Part shown: positions 54,361 to 54,413 of the stretch, one piece after another
How the letters are laid out: each line of letters opens with the position of its first letter
How positions within the stretch are numbered: the first letter of the stretch is position 1
Assembly: GCA_028818705.1 (NCBI GenBank)
Contig: JAPPNJ010000196.1
Span: forward strand, 1-54,413
Length of the DNA stretch: 54,413 nucleotides
Direction: 5' to 3'
From: Candidatus Poribacteria bacterium
GTDB taxonomy: Bacteria > Poribacteria > WGA-4E > WGA-3G
Made by a program: the position numbers and the translations under genes
Notes under the pieces: model-generated
The model's database searches: none
Seen by the model: only the letters and a program-made list of their open reading frames with translations
Told to the model about the DNA's origin: nothing

Positions 54361-54413
54361 TAGGACTTACGCAGTTTCAAATTTGAGTGCGGGTGATTTG
54401 AGTTGCTGACAGA
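54361..54413. mobile_element. probable IS terminus cutting the von Willebrand A gene
   Basis: From 54361 the sequence TAGGACTTACGCAGTTTC does not continue the homologous coding frame. GGACTTACGCA is like the terminal inverted repeat of several IS families, judged from memory. The window ends 53 bp later, so the rest of the element cannot be seen. Confidence 0.45.

Noticed and set aside
1..54413. Selenoprotein genes with in-frame UGA
   Set aside because: No pair of same-frame coding segments separated by a TGA with conserved context was found among the genes here.

Overview
The window looks like a chromosomal segment of an uncultured heterotroph, most likely Candidatus Poribacteria. That is an inference from gene content: many PhyH dioxygenases, a type I sulfatase, a mannonate-dehydratase-like enzyme, BNR/sialidase-like and LamG proteins, quinoproteins, very large cadherin/LRR proteins sharing a C-terminal tag (NPFNPETWIPYQLAEPAEV), and intergenic spacers packed with short palindromic repeats. 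No phage, CRISPR array, rRNA or complete transposase gene was found.
Layout. 1-2.4 kb: 3' end of a tRNA whose acceptor geometry fits tRNA-Sec, lipA, a dense hairpin array, and a cytochrome P460-like lipoprotein. 2.6-2.75 kb: a MITE-like element. 3.2-6.8 kb: a three-gene cluster of quinoprotein dehydrogenase with a lanthanide-type DxD motif, periplasmic binding protein and dihaem cytochrome c, arranged like xoxF-xoxJ-xoxG. 7-13.5 kb: two tandem dapB genes, a Ycf48-like lipoprotein, a PhyH protein with an HxH variant motif, an unknown membrane/coiled-coil protein, and a DapL-type aminotransferase; dapB and dapL suggest the acyl-free route to diaminopimelate. 13.6-22.1 kb: a propeller sensor fused to a PP2C phosphatase, a fused sugar kinase-nucleotidyltransferase, and a membrane metallopeptidase-TPR protein. 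22.2-25.4 kb: a strong promoter, structured leader, pspA and a AAA+ ATPase, a plausible ESCRT-III/Vps4-like membrane repair pair. 25.4-35.2 kb: Gfo/Idh/MocA oxidoreductase, rhodanese, orphan solute-binding proteins, sulfatase, mannonate dehydratase-like enzyme and a secreted propeller protein. 35.2-40.7 kb (minus strand): sialidase-like protein, acetate kinase carrying an in-frame palindromic repeat, amidohydrolase, PhyH dioxygenase, and a D-threonine aldolase-like enzyme. 41-45 kb: a 1316-residue cadherin/LRR surface protein flanked by inverted copies of a ~135 bp repeat and preceded by an attenuator-like hairpin. 45.9-54.4 kb: ubiX, then a minus-strand run of unknown/LamG genes, a 1365-residue haem/LRR/cohesin/dockerin protein, and a von Willebrand A protein cut by what looks like an IS end.
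How it fits together. The catabolic genes suit life on sulfated or acidic host or marine polysaccharides, with acetate kinase as the overflow or substrate-level ATP step. The quinoprotein cluster would feed electrons from periplasmic alcohol oxidation into cytochrome c. The two giant proteins share one tag and probably one export or anchoring route. The least explained features are the palindromic repeat families: one member lies inside an acetate kinase reading frame, and hairpins within one array keep their fold while changing sequence.
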